Source of the DNA: Diphasiastrum complanatum
Taxonomy: Eukaryota > Streptophyta > Lycopodiopsida > Lycopodiales > Lycopodiaceae
Direction of reading: 5' to 3'
DNA length: 64,000 nt
NCBI GenBank assembly: GCA_029204225.1
Contig: CM055111.1
Span: 11,987,697 to 12,051,696, forward strand
Part shown: positions 1 to 11,568 of the stretch, one piece after another
Layout of the letters: every line of letters starts with the position of its first letter
How positions within the stretch are numbered: the stretch's first letter is position 1
Program-made: the position numbers and the translations under genes
The notes under the pieces: model-generated
What the model was told of the DNA's origin: nothing
Database searches by the model: none
The model's input: only the letters and a program-made list of their open reading frames with translations

Positions 1-1555
1 CAACTATGCAGTGTGGAAATTTAAAATGAAAAACATACTGATGGAGAAAGACATGTGGGAAGTCGTCACAGGTGATGAGAGAAGGCCACCAAATGAAGCG
101 GATATCAAAGCGTTTGATAAAAAGATGAGAAAAGCTTTGACCTTCATTAACTTGTCAGTGAAGGACCACATCATTACTCACATTTGTGATGCTGTTACAC
201 CCAGACAGGCATGGGATGTGCTAAAGGAGCAGTTCGAGACGTCAAATCCGTCAAGAATCATGTTTCTGAAGTCAAAGCTGAATAGTGCCCGCATGGAGCA
301 AGGAGAGCACATTCAGACGTACATGACCAGAATCAAGACAATGAGGGATGAACTGCATTCTATTGGTGAGCGCATACGTGACGTGGAGTTGGTGCACAAT
401 GCATTGTGCAGCATTGCAGAACCCTATCAGATGTTTGTGAGCGGAATAGCATCAAGAGAAAGATTGCCAACCTTTGACGAGCTCATAGAAATCATGATGC
501 AGGAAGAGCAATGGCGAGAAATGGTGAAAGCTAGACGTCAAAATACTGACGATCAAGCACTTGCGACACGCCAAAAACAAGGCAAGGGCAAGGGCAAGAA
601 GAAGTCTAAGCAGCAATTTGCCAAGTCTCAGGAGGATGAGGGATATTCCAGTAAGACCAAGAAGAAAGGCAAGTGCTTCCATTGTGGTAAAAAGGGCCAT
701 TGGAAGAGTGAATGTCGCAAATTCCTGGCGGAACAAGGCAAGGGAAAACCAAAACAAGCAAGTAACCTTGTCGATGAGGGTGAGATTGAAGACTCTAGCA
801 TCTTCATATCTGCATTGTCATCTAATCAAGATGATCAAGCATGGTATATTGACTCGGGAGCCACAAGACACATGACAGGTAACAAGAATTGGTTCAGTAG
901 CTTGAAAGTGTTGGATAATGGAACATTCGTTTCACAAGAAAATGGTGAAGTGTGCAAGATCAAGGGGATAGGCACTGTTTCAATCCAACTACCTGATGGC
1001 AAAAGCAGGATGATCAGGTAGGTACTTTACGTACCAGGTTTGAAGAAAAATCTACTTCTGTTGGAGTCATTACTGATCAAAAGTTGAAAGTAGAATTCGC
1101 CCATGATCGTTGCTTTATGAAAGATGTGAACCAAAAGTACAAAGTTATTGCGGATGGAGTAAGGGAGCCCAATACAAAATTGTACAGGTTGAATGCTACA
1201 ATTAAGGAGCAACATGGACTTGAATCGTCCATTCCATCGCAAACTAAGTTGTGGCATAAGAGGCTTGGCCACTTGAACTTGGGAAGCCTTAGTTTGATGA
1301 GAAGATTGGAGATGGTAACATGATTGCCTACCATAGAAGATCACTTGAAATCGATGTGCGAATCTTGTGTATATGGGAAGCAGCATCGAGAGAAGTCCAA
1401 TAAAGGTGGTGTTGCAAGAGCAAAGAACATCCTGGATTTAATCCACACAGATTTATGCGGGCCTATGAGGACCATGTCCTTGGGTAAAGCATTTTATTTC
1501 ATGACCTTTATTGATAATATGTCACGTAAGACGTGGATCTATCTCTTGAAGAAGA
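1..1555 (+). pseudogene. Ty1/copia gag-protease-integrase fragment, cut by the window edge
   Basis: The frame open from the left edge to 1021 encodes a copia Gag (UBN2-type) with a CCHC zinc knuckle (CFHCGKKGHWKSEC, about 680-720) and then the aspartic protease start (WYIDSGATRHMT, about 843-878). An in-frame TAG at 1019-1021 interrupts it; the same frame continues briefly with VLYVPGLKKNL. A frameshift near 1080 leads into the GAG-pre-integrase part (LWHKRLGHLNLGSL, paired Cys in CESCVYGK) and the integrase core start (DLCGPM, then FMTFIDNMSRKTWIY), with a further stop at 1321-1323. Homology ends near 1555, so the integrase catalytic region, reverse transcriptase and RNase H are missing. It cannot be functional. 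Confidence 0.9.
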
Positions 1556-1710
1556 AACTTATGAAAATGGATGACCTTCGACATTTTCTCCTTAGTCTTC
1601 GGGATTTTGCGAAAAAGCCGAAGGTGCCTTTAAAACAGTTAAACTTTTGAACTATGAAAGTGTCACATTAAAAAAAGCCGAAGCTGTGGAAAACATAGTT
1701 CATTTCTGCA

Positions 1711-1861
1711 GACTGTCGCGACACTTAGTGTATTTCTGCAAACTGTTGCGACACTTAGTGTATTTTTGCAGACTGTTTGCGACACTTAGTGTATTTTTGC
1801 AGACTGTTGCGACACTTAGTGTATTTCTGCAGACTGTTGCGACACTTAGTGTATTTCTGTA
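1711..1861. repeat. 30-bp tandem repeat, five copies
   Basis: Five head-to-tail copies of a unit like GACTGTTGCGACACTTAGTG plus TATTTCTGCA, with starts near 1711, 1741, 1771, 1802 and 1832. One copy has an extra T, making it 31 bp. Because 30 is a multiple of three, an open frame runs through it as a repeated LVYFCRL-like peptide, which I regard as a by-product. It lies between the broken integrase and the probable LTR of the same element. Confidence 0.85.
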
Positions 1862-2167
1862 GACTTGTTCTAAATGCTAGTTCTTGGAAGTCCTTGAAGA
1901 TGGCCAAGTTTTCAATGACTTCAAGTAATTGAACTTAACATCTAAAACTTGAAATTATAACAGGATTGGTTACCCTTTGCTGGAGATCAGCCGGAAGCCC
2001 GTTGTAGACGTTCTTCAAGTAAAGTGGCTGTCTAAGTTTGTGATTCTTGCAGGTATCAGATGAGCAGACGTAGAACCAAAGCTGGTTTCACCTGACCCTA
2101 GATCAATGATCAATGAATATGCAAGAAGAATCATGAAATAGAATTAGTCATTCACCAAGGAGGAAAC

Positions 2168-2876
2168 TGTGGGCTTAATTTCCAACAGTCCATGCCAGTG
2201 TTCGGATCGTGAAGGTGCGCCGTTATTGCAGCCGCCTTGTGACCGCATTCGAAGCCATTATGGCTCCTTTGCGTTCCTTCGGGTCGTGAGCTCAGCCGCA
2301 TAGTGACCGTAGTAAGCTCAGGTCTGGTCCTGGGCGGTTCTTCGTGGTCGTGAGGCCTTTGGCAAGCAACCACAGATAGATCGTAGCAGGGGCTTCTGCG
2401 GTGCTCGGGCGGTTCATCTTCTTCGAGAGGAGAGAACCATTGTGAACCGCATTCGTTGACTTTGCGGTGGCCTTCGGTCAGCTTCCTTCGGTTTACTTCG
2501 CAGGTGACCGCAAGTTTTAGCTTGCGGTTCTTGGCGGTTGTCTTCGGTTTACTTCGACTTTGTAAGCACACTCGTGTTCAGACTTCACATTAGGGGGTGG
2601 TGGTATCGATCTCTGAGTCACACGCATACATGAATATGCTATTTCCAAAATGATTGCCACTAGAATGCCATCTTTCAGAGTGATATGAGGCTTGTGGCAG
2701 TGTTCGGGAAAGCCGACAAAGTATAGCAATAAAAATCAGCATCTGTTCTAAAAAATCGACATCATAAAAATTTTCACAATATTCTCCAGACGCATATAAA
2801 CCCTATCAGGTGTAGTTCTTAAAAAACGGGAAGCTATGCAGGTTTTCTCAGGATAACCCAAAAAAGGTTTCCAACA
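2168..2876 (+). mobile_element. Probable copia 3' LTR
   Basis: A purine-rich tract at about 2155-2167 (CACCAAGGAGGAAAC) resembles a copia polypurine tract and is followed at once by TGTGGGC. A stretch of about 0.7 kb then runs to a terminal CCAACA near 2876, giving the usual TG...CA ends. The middle (2190-2580) is more GC-rich than its surroundings and has repeated GCGGTT motifs. The partner LTR would lie left of the window, so neither LTR identity nor a target duplication can be checked. The 3' boundary is tentative. Confidence 0.4.
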
Positions 2877-2877
2877 C

Positions 2878-3294
2878 AAACACTAACACTAGCTTGTGGT
2901 GTAGTTATTGTCTAACCTTACCCTAAGGACTAATAGTGGTATGGCCCTTATTTTGGGCACAAGTACTCTCATTGTAAGGCAGTACGCGTTTTTAAAGCCA
3001 CATTCACGATAGTTCGTCGTAATAAGGAGAAGAGGAGGAGGAAGAGGAAGAAGAAGAGCATCGAGCGTGCTATCTTTCTCGACAAATCCGTCCGATCCAC
3101 AAGGCGGAGGAGCAATAATCCGCTGGTAAGCAACCTCATGAGATCGGGCATCGCCAATTGCAGGCACGCCCTGCTTTAACTCGCAAAGCTTGTGTTATCG
3201 TTGGCAGGTAAATGATGCCGACTTGAGGGTTAGTTGATTGTGGTTGAAGATTATTGTGTTGAGAGAGGCTTGTTTTGTTTGGATCTTCCAAGAA
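2878..3294 (+). promoter_or_regulatory. Promoter and 5' UTR region of the DnaJ gene
   Basis: The stretch between the probable LTR and the DnaJ ATG. It has a purine-rich GAGGAGG/GAAGAAG tract at about 3026-3062, as is common in plant 5' leaders. A possible 5' UTR intron has a donor CAG|GTAAAT at 3208 and an acceptor CTTCCAAG ending at 3292, just before the ATG at 3295. The intron is an inference from splice-site shape only. No convincing TATA box was identified. Confidence 0.35.
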
Positions 3295-4377
3295 ATGGAT
3301 AGCAACAGGGATGATGCTGAGAGGTGTGTAAGGATTGCAAGAGCGGCTATGGATTCTGGTGACTTGGTCAGGGCATGGAAGTTCGTGTCAAAGGCGCAGC
3401 GCCTTTACCCTACCCCGGAAATAGATGCACTCTTTTCAAGGTTAAAGAAAGAGGGAGCAGATCAAGGTGAGAATGGCAAGGATGAAGCAGGAAGCCGGAA
3501 GGCTGCTACAAACCCTGATAATGGAACAAAAGAAGCTGCAAATGGCTTTCATAGGGTTGATTCCACAAGTAGTTTGGAGGCTACTGTAGAACAGATTGAG
3601 ATCGTAAGAAAGATCAATAAGACCAAGGATTATTATGAAATTTTAGGATTAGCCAAGGGATGCGCTGAGGAAGAAGTGCGAAAGGCTTATCGGAAGTTGT
3701 CGCTTAAAGTTCACCCTGATAAGAACAAAGCGGCAGGGGCAGAGGAGGCTTTTAAGGCCGTTTCAAAGGCTTTTCAGTGTTTGAGTGACGCAGAATTGAG
3801 GGAAAAATACGATCAGTATGGCCCAGAGGAGGCTAGGAATCAGGCGGCACAACAGCAGGGTATGCGGCGTCGGCGATACAACGGTGCCTATTATGATGAA
3901 GAGTTTGATCCAAATGAGATCTTTAATGCATTCTTCTACGGCATGCAAAACCAGAATGGTATGTTTCGAAGAGCTCATTTTGTTCATACTCCAGGGCAAA
4001 GAGGGGGTCAGCAGGGCACAGAGGTTAGATCGGCAAACTATCTAGGTATTGTACAGCTGTTAGCCGTATTGGCTCTCTTTGTTTTAAGCTCCATCCCTTT
4101 CTCTCAACCTATTTACTCCTTAGAGGCAGTTTCCCCATATCAATATCGTCAGACTACAAAGGACCATGGGGTAAATTACTATGTTAGATCAGCTTCGTTT
4201 GATCAAGACTATCCCGTTGGAAGCTCAACGAGAAGAAATGTGGAAGCTCAGGTGGAGAGAGATTACAAAGAGATTCTTCTCCATAATTGCCGAATAGAAT
4301 GGAACATGCAAAGATGGGGTCAAATTGCCGACACACCAAACTGCAAAAAGCTTGAGAAGTTTCAAAGAGTGTATTGA
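3295..4377 (+). CDS. DnaJ/HSP40 co-chaperone, DUF1977 family (DNAJB12/B14-like, ER membrane)
   Basis: Intact 360-codon frame without introns. The start at ATG 3295 (MDSNRDDAERC) fits the family; the frame is open further upstream but has no supported earlier ATG. Order of parts: an N-terminal helical segment typical of the family (about 1-45), a J domain (about 117-181) beginning DYYEILGL with the HPD motif intact in VHPDKNK, and a linker. One hydrophobic segment (YLGIVQLLAVLALFVLSS, about 255-272) follows. The C-terminal DUF1977 region contains NYYVRS and ERDYKEILLHNCRIEW. Family knowledge: these are tail-side membrane-anchored ER proteins whose J domain faces the cytosol, stimulates HSP70 and aids ER-associated degradation. 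Placement in this family is firm; the exact orthologue is not determined. Confidence 0.93.
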   Translation: MDSNRDDAERCVRIARAAMDSGDLVRAWKFVSKAQRLYPTPEIDALFSRLKKEGADQGENGKDEAGSRKAATNPDNGTKEAANGFHRVDSTSSLEATVEQIEIVRKINKTKDYYEILGLAKGCAEEEVRKAYRKLSLKVHPDKNKAAGAEEAFKAVSKAFQCLSDAELREKYDQYGPEEARNQAAQQQGMRRRRYNGAYYDEEFDPNEIFNAFFYGMQNQNGMFRRAHFVHTPGQRGGQQGTEVRSANYLGIVQLLAVLALFVLSSIPFSQPIYSLEAVSPYQYRQTTKDHGVNYYVRSASFDQDYPVGSSTRRNVEAQVERDYKEILLHNCRIEWNMQRWGQIADTPNCKKLEKFQRVY

Positions 4378-6289
4378 TCATGTATTTAGCTGGCTAGCTA
4401 GCTCCTTTCCACCTAAGATTTTGTTCCAGTATTTGTTTCTATTAGCCACGTTCACAATATTTATAATCCCAACAATTTGTGTAACTACACACGCTATCTA
4501 CAGTCAGATTAAAATCGTATTGATAATATCAGTGATTTTCCTTACCTGTATTCTACCTTAGAATTGCTTACTCTTTCTTGATGACCATGAAATGCAATGC
4601 TCTATGGTTGATGAATAAGAAACAATTTGGCAAGCATATGTAAGCCTGTACCCGTTTTTGAGGCCTTTCTGAGCATATCTCAATCTACGTATCTGTTGCA
4701 CATCTGAAAATGTTGTGGTTTCTTAAAGAGCTACAATCCTTAAGTAGGGTTCCTTTTTTGTACAAGCTAGATCTCACTGTTACTGGCTGCCCAAAATGTG
4801 AGATTATTTCTTTGTACTTCAACTGACTGTAATTCACTCGCCCTTGTATTTACTATCTTTTTTCAAATTGCATTTTCAGATACTATACTATTATGTCTGA
4901 AATCACAGGAAAATGACAGCCTCTTTATGTGTCACATATTACAGTTGGTTTTTTTAGTTATTATAATTTATGATAGGCTATGGCTATTCTCCCAAAAAAT
5001 ATAAATGTCAATAGAACTTGCTTGCACTTTTCTTAGGTTCAAATAAATTTGATCGCTGTAGTAGAATGCTGTTGATGAAGAAAAGGTTTAAATATTCATG
5101 GGGTAACTGTACGTTCGAAATTTATTTGTTTAGGAGGAAGGGAGCATATTAGTGGAGTCTATAGATTGGTTTGAGGTGTTCTTTCTTTTGGCACTTGCTA
5201 TAAGGGACTTCTTTTTTAGGTTGTTTTGCTTTAGTTCTTGATGAGCTGGGGAGGATCAAGTTTTCATTATTGTTTTTAATTTTCTTCTTGCTTTCAAATG
5301 ATGAGGTGCTATCCTTTTTTTGTTGTCTTTTGAACACGTTTTGAGTCAGTGTCACTGCCAAGTATGCATGACTTGAATGGATGTTGAAGGATATTATATC
5401 ATGTTTGACCAGTGCTTGACATTTATGAAGTGTTGGCTCTGTCACATACGTATAGGGCAGCATGTGTGACTTGATTGTTGATTAGGTCCTCACTTTTGGT
5501 CACTTGAGGAGAAACAATTTGGTCTCGATGAATATTTTCCTTGATATGCTAATTATGATGGACGAATGAAACCTAGATGAGGGAGCTTTTAGGTTTGCAA
5601 TGGCTGTGCCATTTTGGAAGGATAACCATCCTCTGTATAAGTTTTTAGCTGCATGCATTTTTTTTGTCTGCTTCTCAAGATATGAGTGGATATTTGTTTT
5701 TTTATTGTAGAGTGGTTTTGTTTATCTAGAAGGTGACATATTGATCTTCAAGTTTCTATATGTTTTGGCCACTCCATCTTTTTTGTACCTTTTATCTTTT
5801 TCTGAAAAATTCATTGCTCTTCCTTTTGTGTTACTAGTACCTCCCAATTCCAATATCTAGAAGTCGACCTAAAATTTTTCAAGTTTTCCCTTTTGTACCT
5901 TTCTGTCTTTTCATTTTCAAAAGCTTTTTGCATAAATATTCTTCTTATGCTGGTGATCTGCATTATACAATCAATGATTGTAATAATTAGAGGCTAGTAG
6001 CATTTTATGGTTTTACTAGCATTGTGTCTCTTCCGTCCACAAGTAAATTTTTTCCAATATCTCTTTACATTGACCTATAGTAGGTTATTTTATCATCCTT
6101 CGCAGCTTGAGGTAGTAGTTGTTCAGTTATGCCCTTACTCAAAGCTATTGCAATTTCCACTGTTCAATCATGCCCTTACTCAATTTATGGACTTCGCATC
6201 AAGCCTGTTCCACTCCTCCTTTGGTACCAAAAACTGTGAAACTTATTAATTTTTGGCTTCATATATGTGAGCGCCTATTTGGGAGTCAC
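4378..6289. other. 3' flank of the DnaJ gene; no gene recognised
   Basis: AT-rich sequence with no supported coding gene. AATAAG near 4614 could serve as a polyadenylation signal for the DnaJ transcript. A minus-strand open frame at 5149-5463 has a Lys/Ser-rich run and a lone CxxC-like piece that vaguely recalls a retroelement nucleocapsid, but I cannot place it. Confidence 0.4.
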
Positions 6290-6545
6290 ATTGGAAACTG
6301 CGATAGTGGGACTTGTTTTGCAAGAAGGTTGTTGCATTACATGCCTTCGACCAATAGAAGTTTGCCAATCCCATTTTCTTCATCATTGATCGTGCACTTT
6401 CTAGACTTCTACAATGGTGCGGTTTTTTCTTTCAGCTATCCCATTGCTATGCGGCGTATAAGCTTGAGTAAAGTGCCTCTTGATTCCATGATCCTTGCAA
6501 AAGAATTTCTTGCCCCCTCTATCTGACCACCTTTGGGAAAGGAGT
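6290..6545 (-). pseudogene. Ty1/copia integrase core fragment
   Basis: On the minus strand, with small frame breaks, this reads as the C-terminal half of a copia integrase core. A stretch like GIKRHFTQAYTPHSNGIAER leads to KNRTI, then MMKKMGLANFYWSKACNA. The PHSNGIAERKNRTI block carries the catalytic Glu of the DDE triad. Several stops and frameshifts are present and no neighbouring domains can be joined, so this is an old relic. Confidence 0.75.
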
Positions 6546-7164
6546 AAGAGACATTGGGTGGAAAATGGTGCGTAGTGCTAGAGATTTTTACATGAGAGTA
6601 GAGCTCTTAGTCTCAAAGACAATGCGATGAGAGGTTGGCAAGTAAGGACATATTTAGTTATTGCATTATCCACAGCCTGATTGAGAGATTTGGGCTTAGC
6701 CCTATTAACCTCACACACAATAGCAAAGTGACGTCCTTTCGCAAAGCTAAAAACTTGTGTTCTGATGTCCATTTTTTGAATGACCATAATAACATCACGA
6801 TACTTGTGAGCATATTTTTGTATTGAGGTATTGGGTTTATTTTGGTTTCTTAGTCACTATATGAGATATTGGACCATTTGTTATTTTGAAGGCCCCAGTT
6901 ATTATCTAAGTGTATATGCTTTTGGGTTGTTGTAGTAACTTGTGGATAGGGCCTTTTGGATGCTTATTGTCTTATGGACATAGAAATGTTATTGCGCTAT
7001 GGTACGTCTTCCCATTTATTGTCTAGGGGACAACTATTCATTTGCAATCACATGAATCACTTGTCATTTTAGAGGGCTTTTAATTTTTCTCAAATATTTT
7101 AGTCCTAATAGATGTTAATCCAATATTTGGTGCTAAAATGTGTATACTTTATAAGGACTAGGAG
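6546..7164. other. No gene recognised
   Basis: AT-rich sequence with only short frames. A minus-strand frame at 6578-6787 may be more decayed retroelement sequence, because it lies just upstream of the integrase relic on that strand, but no diagnostic motif is visible. Confidence 0.4.
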
Positions 7165-7385
7165 GGAAAGCAATTGCCTTCGAGAGCAAGAAGCTCACTC
7201 TTGCTAATTAAAAGCATAATTTGGGAGCAAGAGATGTATGTGATTGTATATGTGCTTAAGGGTGTGGAGGCACTAGTTGTGATGGAGAGCTTTGTTCCAC
7301 GTTGATTATTGAACACTCAAAGTGCTTTTGCAGTTAACCAAAGTTGAAAGGTTGCCAAGTTTAGTGGGTGAAGTTGATGTAAGAA
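7165..7385 (+). pseudogene. Ty3/gypsy RNase H relic
   Basis: Read across a few stops, the plus strand gives AFESKKLTLAN, then REMYVIVYVLKG, then a stretch resembling the end of the domain near PSLVGEVDV. AFESKKL followed by a (K/R)EMYAIVxxLK block is the usual pattern of the plant gypsy RNase H that follows the reverse transcriptase. Only about 220 bp is recognisable and the frame is broken. Confidence 0.5.
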
Positions 7386-8740
7386 ATCAGTGTGAAAATT
7401 CTATATCGGAAAAGAAAGTATATGTTGCACTATCATGTATATTGTTGATTGAACTTTATTGAGAAGTTCAATTAAGGGACTTACATTACTAGAATGTTGG
7501 GCCTCTATATTGCAAGTTAACCACTTAATATAAGTTTTGATTTTGCTTTAGAATTTTGTAGAGGTCCGAGGAAGGTGCAACAACTATCTACCATAAGCCA
7601 TAGAGAAAGGTATGCCACATCAATATCAACTTCAAAAGACATGTTAGTGGATTCCAGAGAATTCCCAGATGTCGAGCCAAGCTGAAGACACAGAATATCT
7701 CTCACCCATGACCGAGGAGCTCTCAGAAGGAGGAGAGCAGAAGAAGCTGAGAGCCGAGCATGAGAGCCGAGAAACTACTAGCTAAGCTGACAATGAATAA
7801 TCTATGTGAGCCTACATGATGTATCCCAGAGAAGGAACGACCATGTAGGAGCTAGTCATATTTCCTAAGCCTTGTAAATAAAGGTAGACCCCCCTTGAAT
7901 AATTTAGAGTGAGCCACCTTTTGATGGTGACCTTTAGTGGAAGGGCAAAATCCACATGTAATTTCTAGTTTGGTGGAATTGCCACTTGGGCTCCACATGG
8001 GCAGCTTTCTTGCTTATTAAGGCCCCTCCTCTCTTGTGAGGGAGCTTTTGAATGTATTGTCAAGTTCTCTTGAGTAAGTAAAGAAGATCCTTCACGAGTT
8101 CTTGATAATTGCTAAGCTCCTTGTTCATGGCAATGTTCTTGAGTGAAGTTTCTATGAGCATGCTTGATTTCCTTTGAATTGTGGATTAACTAGGTTCTTG
8201 ATTTCTCTCTTGCGTAGTTGTGGATTAGAATTTATTTCTTGTTTGTGGAACAAGGTAGGAATCAACATTCAAGTAAACTAAATAAGCTAGAAATGTGGTG
8301 TAGATCTTGCATATTTTTTTACATTTCATGATTGTTCTTGGGCATTCTAAGCATCAAGAAATGGGTGTTTCTTGATTCTTGGACTGTTAGAATGTTGTTA
8401 GGAATTTAGTATTCTTGTTTCTTGTTTTTGGTTGAGTAGTTTAATCTAGTTCTTGTTTGTTTTTTATTTGGTAGATAGTTACCGCTCCCTGATCCAGAAT
8501 GCTGATCTTCTTGAGCTAGGACTGGTTGCATGGCTTGTTTATGCATGTAGCTGAGTACCGAATATGTGACTCCCCACTGACAGGCTGGGAATTACACGCT
8601 GTGAATTGAGTATGCTTCTGTGTGATAAGTGTTCTAATAAGAAGAGTAAACCGTAAGGATCGTAGCTAACAGAAGAAGAACGGTAAGAAGAAGTAAAAGA
8701 AAAACCGTGTTCATAGATTCATAAGAATCTGTGAACAGAT
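7386..8740. other. LTR-like non-coding sequence
   Basis: No coding capacity. The stretch around 7480-8480 has features seen in retroelement LTRs: AGCCTTGTAAATAAAGG near 7868 as a possible promoter or poly(A) region, and pyrimidine-rich tracts. No LTR pair or polypurine tract can be shown, so this is a weak call. Confidence 0.3.
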
Positions 8741-8744
8741 TTTC

Positions 8745-9592
8745 ATTAGCCAATAGAGATACCTCACCAATGTGCTGGCAAAATATGGAATCGTCGAGTG
8801 CAAACCAAGCCACTTCTCACTCGACCCTGGTTTGAAGTTGTCAAATGAGCAATGTCCAAAACCCGAGTCAAGAAAGAGGAAATGAAGTAGTATCCATTTC
8901 ACTCCATAATTGGTTCATTAATGTATGTTATGCTATGCTCTGCACTCGACCCGACCTTGCTTACTCAATCAGCTCTCTCAGCCAATTTCTTTCAAATTCA
9001 GGTCCAATCCATTGGAAGGCTCTCATGAAGTTATGAAGTATGTGCAAGCTACAAAACATCTCAGCATTTGCTATGGAGGCAGCCAGCCTGCCAACATTTT
9101 GGAGGGCTACACAGATGCAGATTGGGTAGGAGACATGGACACAAGAAAATCGACTTTGAATTTGTTTTCCTGTTCAACCAAGGCACAATTTCATGGAACA
9201 ACCGGAAGCAGACCTCAATAGCATTATCCTCAATAGAATCAGAATACATAGCTACTACAAATGTTACCAAGCAGATAATTTGGCTAAGGAACCTGCTTGC
9301 AAATATCAAAATTTTGCAATCACATCCAATGACCCTCTATTGTGACAGTCAAAGTGCCATTGCGCTATTTTTAAATCCAAGATTCCACTCCCGAAATAAG
9401 CATATCGAGATCTGATATCACTACCTTAGAGAGAAAGTGCAATGCAAGGAAATTTCTCTGGTTTACTGCAGGACAAAACTACAGGTAGCAGATTACTTCA
9501 CCGAAGCTCTATCAAAGGAGCATCATCTCAGATTTAACAATATGTTAAATTTGAAGATCAAAATTTTTCAGGATCCCCATTAAGGGGGAGAG
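8745..9592 (+). pseudogene. Ty1/copia reverse-transcriptase end, RNase H and polypurine tract
   Basis: The 3' third of a copia pol gene on the plus strand. It starts in the RT C-terminal part (YLTNVLAKYGIVECKPS, then MLCTRPDLAYSISSLSQF), runs into RNase H (GYTDADWVGDMDTRKST, then TISWNNRKQTSIALSSIESE and LYCDSQSAIAL) and ends near KHIEI. Frame changes near 8890, 9030 and 9180 and a stop at 9415 inactivate it. TTAAGGGGGAG at 9580-9590 is a typical copia polypurine tract, so the element's 3' LTR should begin at about 9593. Confidence 0.85.
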
Positions 9593-10300
9593 TTGGAATT
9601 CTATGCTCAAGCCCAATTCCATTAGGTAATCAGCATCCTGAAAAATCTGTATATACTTAATCTTTGAAAACTTAAAAAAAAAAAATATGAAGACTCAAAA
9701 TTTTAGCAAAGGATCAAAAAATTCATGATCGAATTTTTCCGACCCAAGCCTATTTTTTGACCCAATGTCATTCCCATCAAAATGTGATTTTCCGACCCTG
9801 GATTGAATTGGATCGAGGCGGAAAATATCCGGACATCTTCGACTTGGATCGGATCGGGTCTGATAAATTCGGACGTCTTCGACGGGTCTAATAAATCCAA
9901 CCCTTTGTATAAATCCGACCCCTTGTATAAATCCGACCCTTTGTAATTAGAAATCCAACCCACATACAGTTAAAATAATGACTACTTTCTGTGAAACTAT
10001 AAGTAGTTTTACTTAGGATTCCAAACACTGATCAACTAACTTCCAATCATCAATGATGGAGTCAATGCCCTGACAAGCATCTTTTGTAAAAGGTGGTCTA
10101 AGAAGTAGATAGAAAGTCTAAAATCAATATGAGTGAAGATGCACAAAGCATCAAAATATGCAATAACAATAAGGACATTAATCTTAGTAGTGAAATACAA
10201 GATATCACATAAGTGTTTATTAACAAATGCCACACCCAAATTGATGAGTTCGTGAACATCCTCAAAACGGAGGCTATTAGGAGACAACTCATGAACGCTA
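9593..10300. repeat. Remains of a copia 3' LTR with an 18-bp triple repeat
   Basis: Follows the copia polypurine tract directly, so its start is probably LTR. Three tandem 18-bp units (AAATCCGACCCTTTGTAT-like) lie at 9893-9946. The wider stretch 9715-9960 is rich in GATCGGATC and CCGACC motifs. No LTR end can be fixed and no gene is present. Confidence 0.45.
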
Positions 10301-11060
10301 TAACATGGTCACAAGAGAAAATGGTGGAAGTGAATATGGAAGCTCTTGACTAGAGGGCACAAAAGAGGAAAACATGAATCCTAGTGAGCACGTCCAAGGA
10401 GTTGGAATTGGAAGTCTTCTCAATCATGAAGACCTTATTACTAATATATTTTCATAGTTCACAAGCAACATAGTAGAGATCTTTTAAGGAAGTCAATAAT
10501 ACTGATGACATTTTTAAAATAAACAAAAATGCTCAAAAGTTAATATGCAAGAGTTTTAAAAACCTTTTTTATACTTCTATTTGAATCTTCTATTAATGAC
10601 TTTAGCAATTGAAATTAGTACTCCAAAAGGATATACTTAACAAGGATACACCATTATATTGTAACTTTTACTTGATCATATTCACCACCGAGAAGGAAGT
10701 TAAGTTTGTTTTGTTAGCAATCCATAAATGTTTAAAAGATATTGATATCTCAAGACTTTCAAAAGGACATTAAATACATGATCAATGTTGTCACATGGAT
10801 ATTGCAAAGACTAGCTAGGAGATGACCAAGAATGAAATAGAAATAGATACATAGGAGAGACTGGTGGAGATAAAACTACCAATCAACTAGAGACGAATCT
10901 CCCAAGAAGACCAGAATTGAGTCCTCACATATCCATGGGCCCTATAAGGTTGTACTTATCAATATGTCATTGAAGGTCTCACTGCCTTATCTAAGGACAC
11001 TTAAAATCCTTTTGATTGGGTAAGGACGTAACATTCTTTCCCCCTTAAATAGGTTTTGTC
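10301..11060 (-). mobile_element. Ty3/gypsy polypurine tract and LTR edge
   Basis: On the minus strand, a tract AAGGGGGAAAGAA (about 11034-11046) is preceded by sequence like the end of a gypsy pol gene (GGGACAAAACC) and followed by TGTTACGTCC. This is the usual junction of a plant gypsy element with its 3' LTR. The LTR would therefore run from about 11033 towards lower coordinates. Its far end is not visible and no coding domains remain. Confidence 0.45.
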
Positions 11061-11568
11061 CCTAAAACAAGAAGGAAGAGTCACCCAAATAGATCCCTTT
11101 CTAAATCATTCTTAAGTTAATAAGTTGATTTTTCATCATAAAGACTCATTAACCTGCATGTAATCATTCTTCGACCAACACTCGATCATATGGCTATGTT
11201 CATTGAGACTAATTTAAGTGCACTAGATAAACCCAGTAACTAGAAGTACATAGTAAATTCAACAAGATGAATCGTGCACATATGAGAACAATCTCACTAT
11301 AATCTTGTACATAAACATATCTATATATGACAAATTCTTTTCTAATATGCAGTATGTTATGCTCATAATTAACTGAGAATCTTGTAACTCAATTATTTCA
11401 ACAAGAGTCCTATTTCTCAAGAGTTGATAAGACATCTGAAATTTCTCTAAGATGGAGACATATCCATTCGCATGAGTTTTCCAACCCAACATACCTCTAA
11501 CAGTATAATTTCATTCAATTAAACATTCAACCTCTCATTGATCCTAATACTCTTAGATTAGGTTGATC
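11061..11568. other. No gene recognised
   Basis: AT-rich sequence between the gypsy LTR edge and the minus-strand copia relic. Only short frames are present (for example 11259-11492, minus), and none is recognisable. Confidence 0.4.

Noticed and set aside
1711..1861. CRISPR-like array
   Set aside because: Copies are directly adjacent with no spacers, and the context is a plant retroelement.
3238..3294. Upstream extension of the DnaJ frame
   Set aside because: It begins at a TTG and reads as non-conserved leader; the first ATG in frame is 3295, which matches the family's start.
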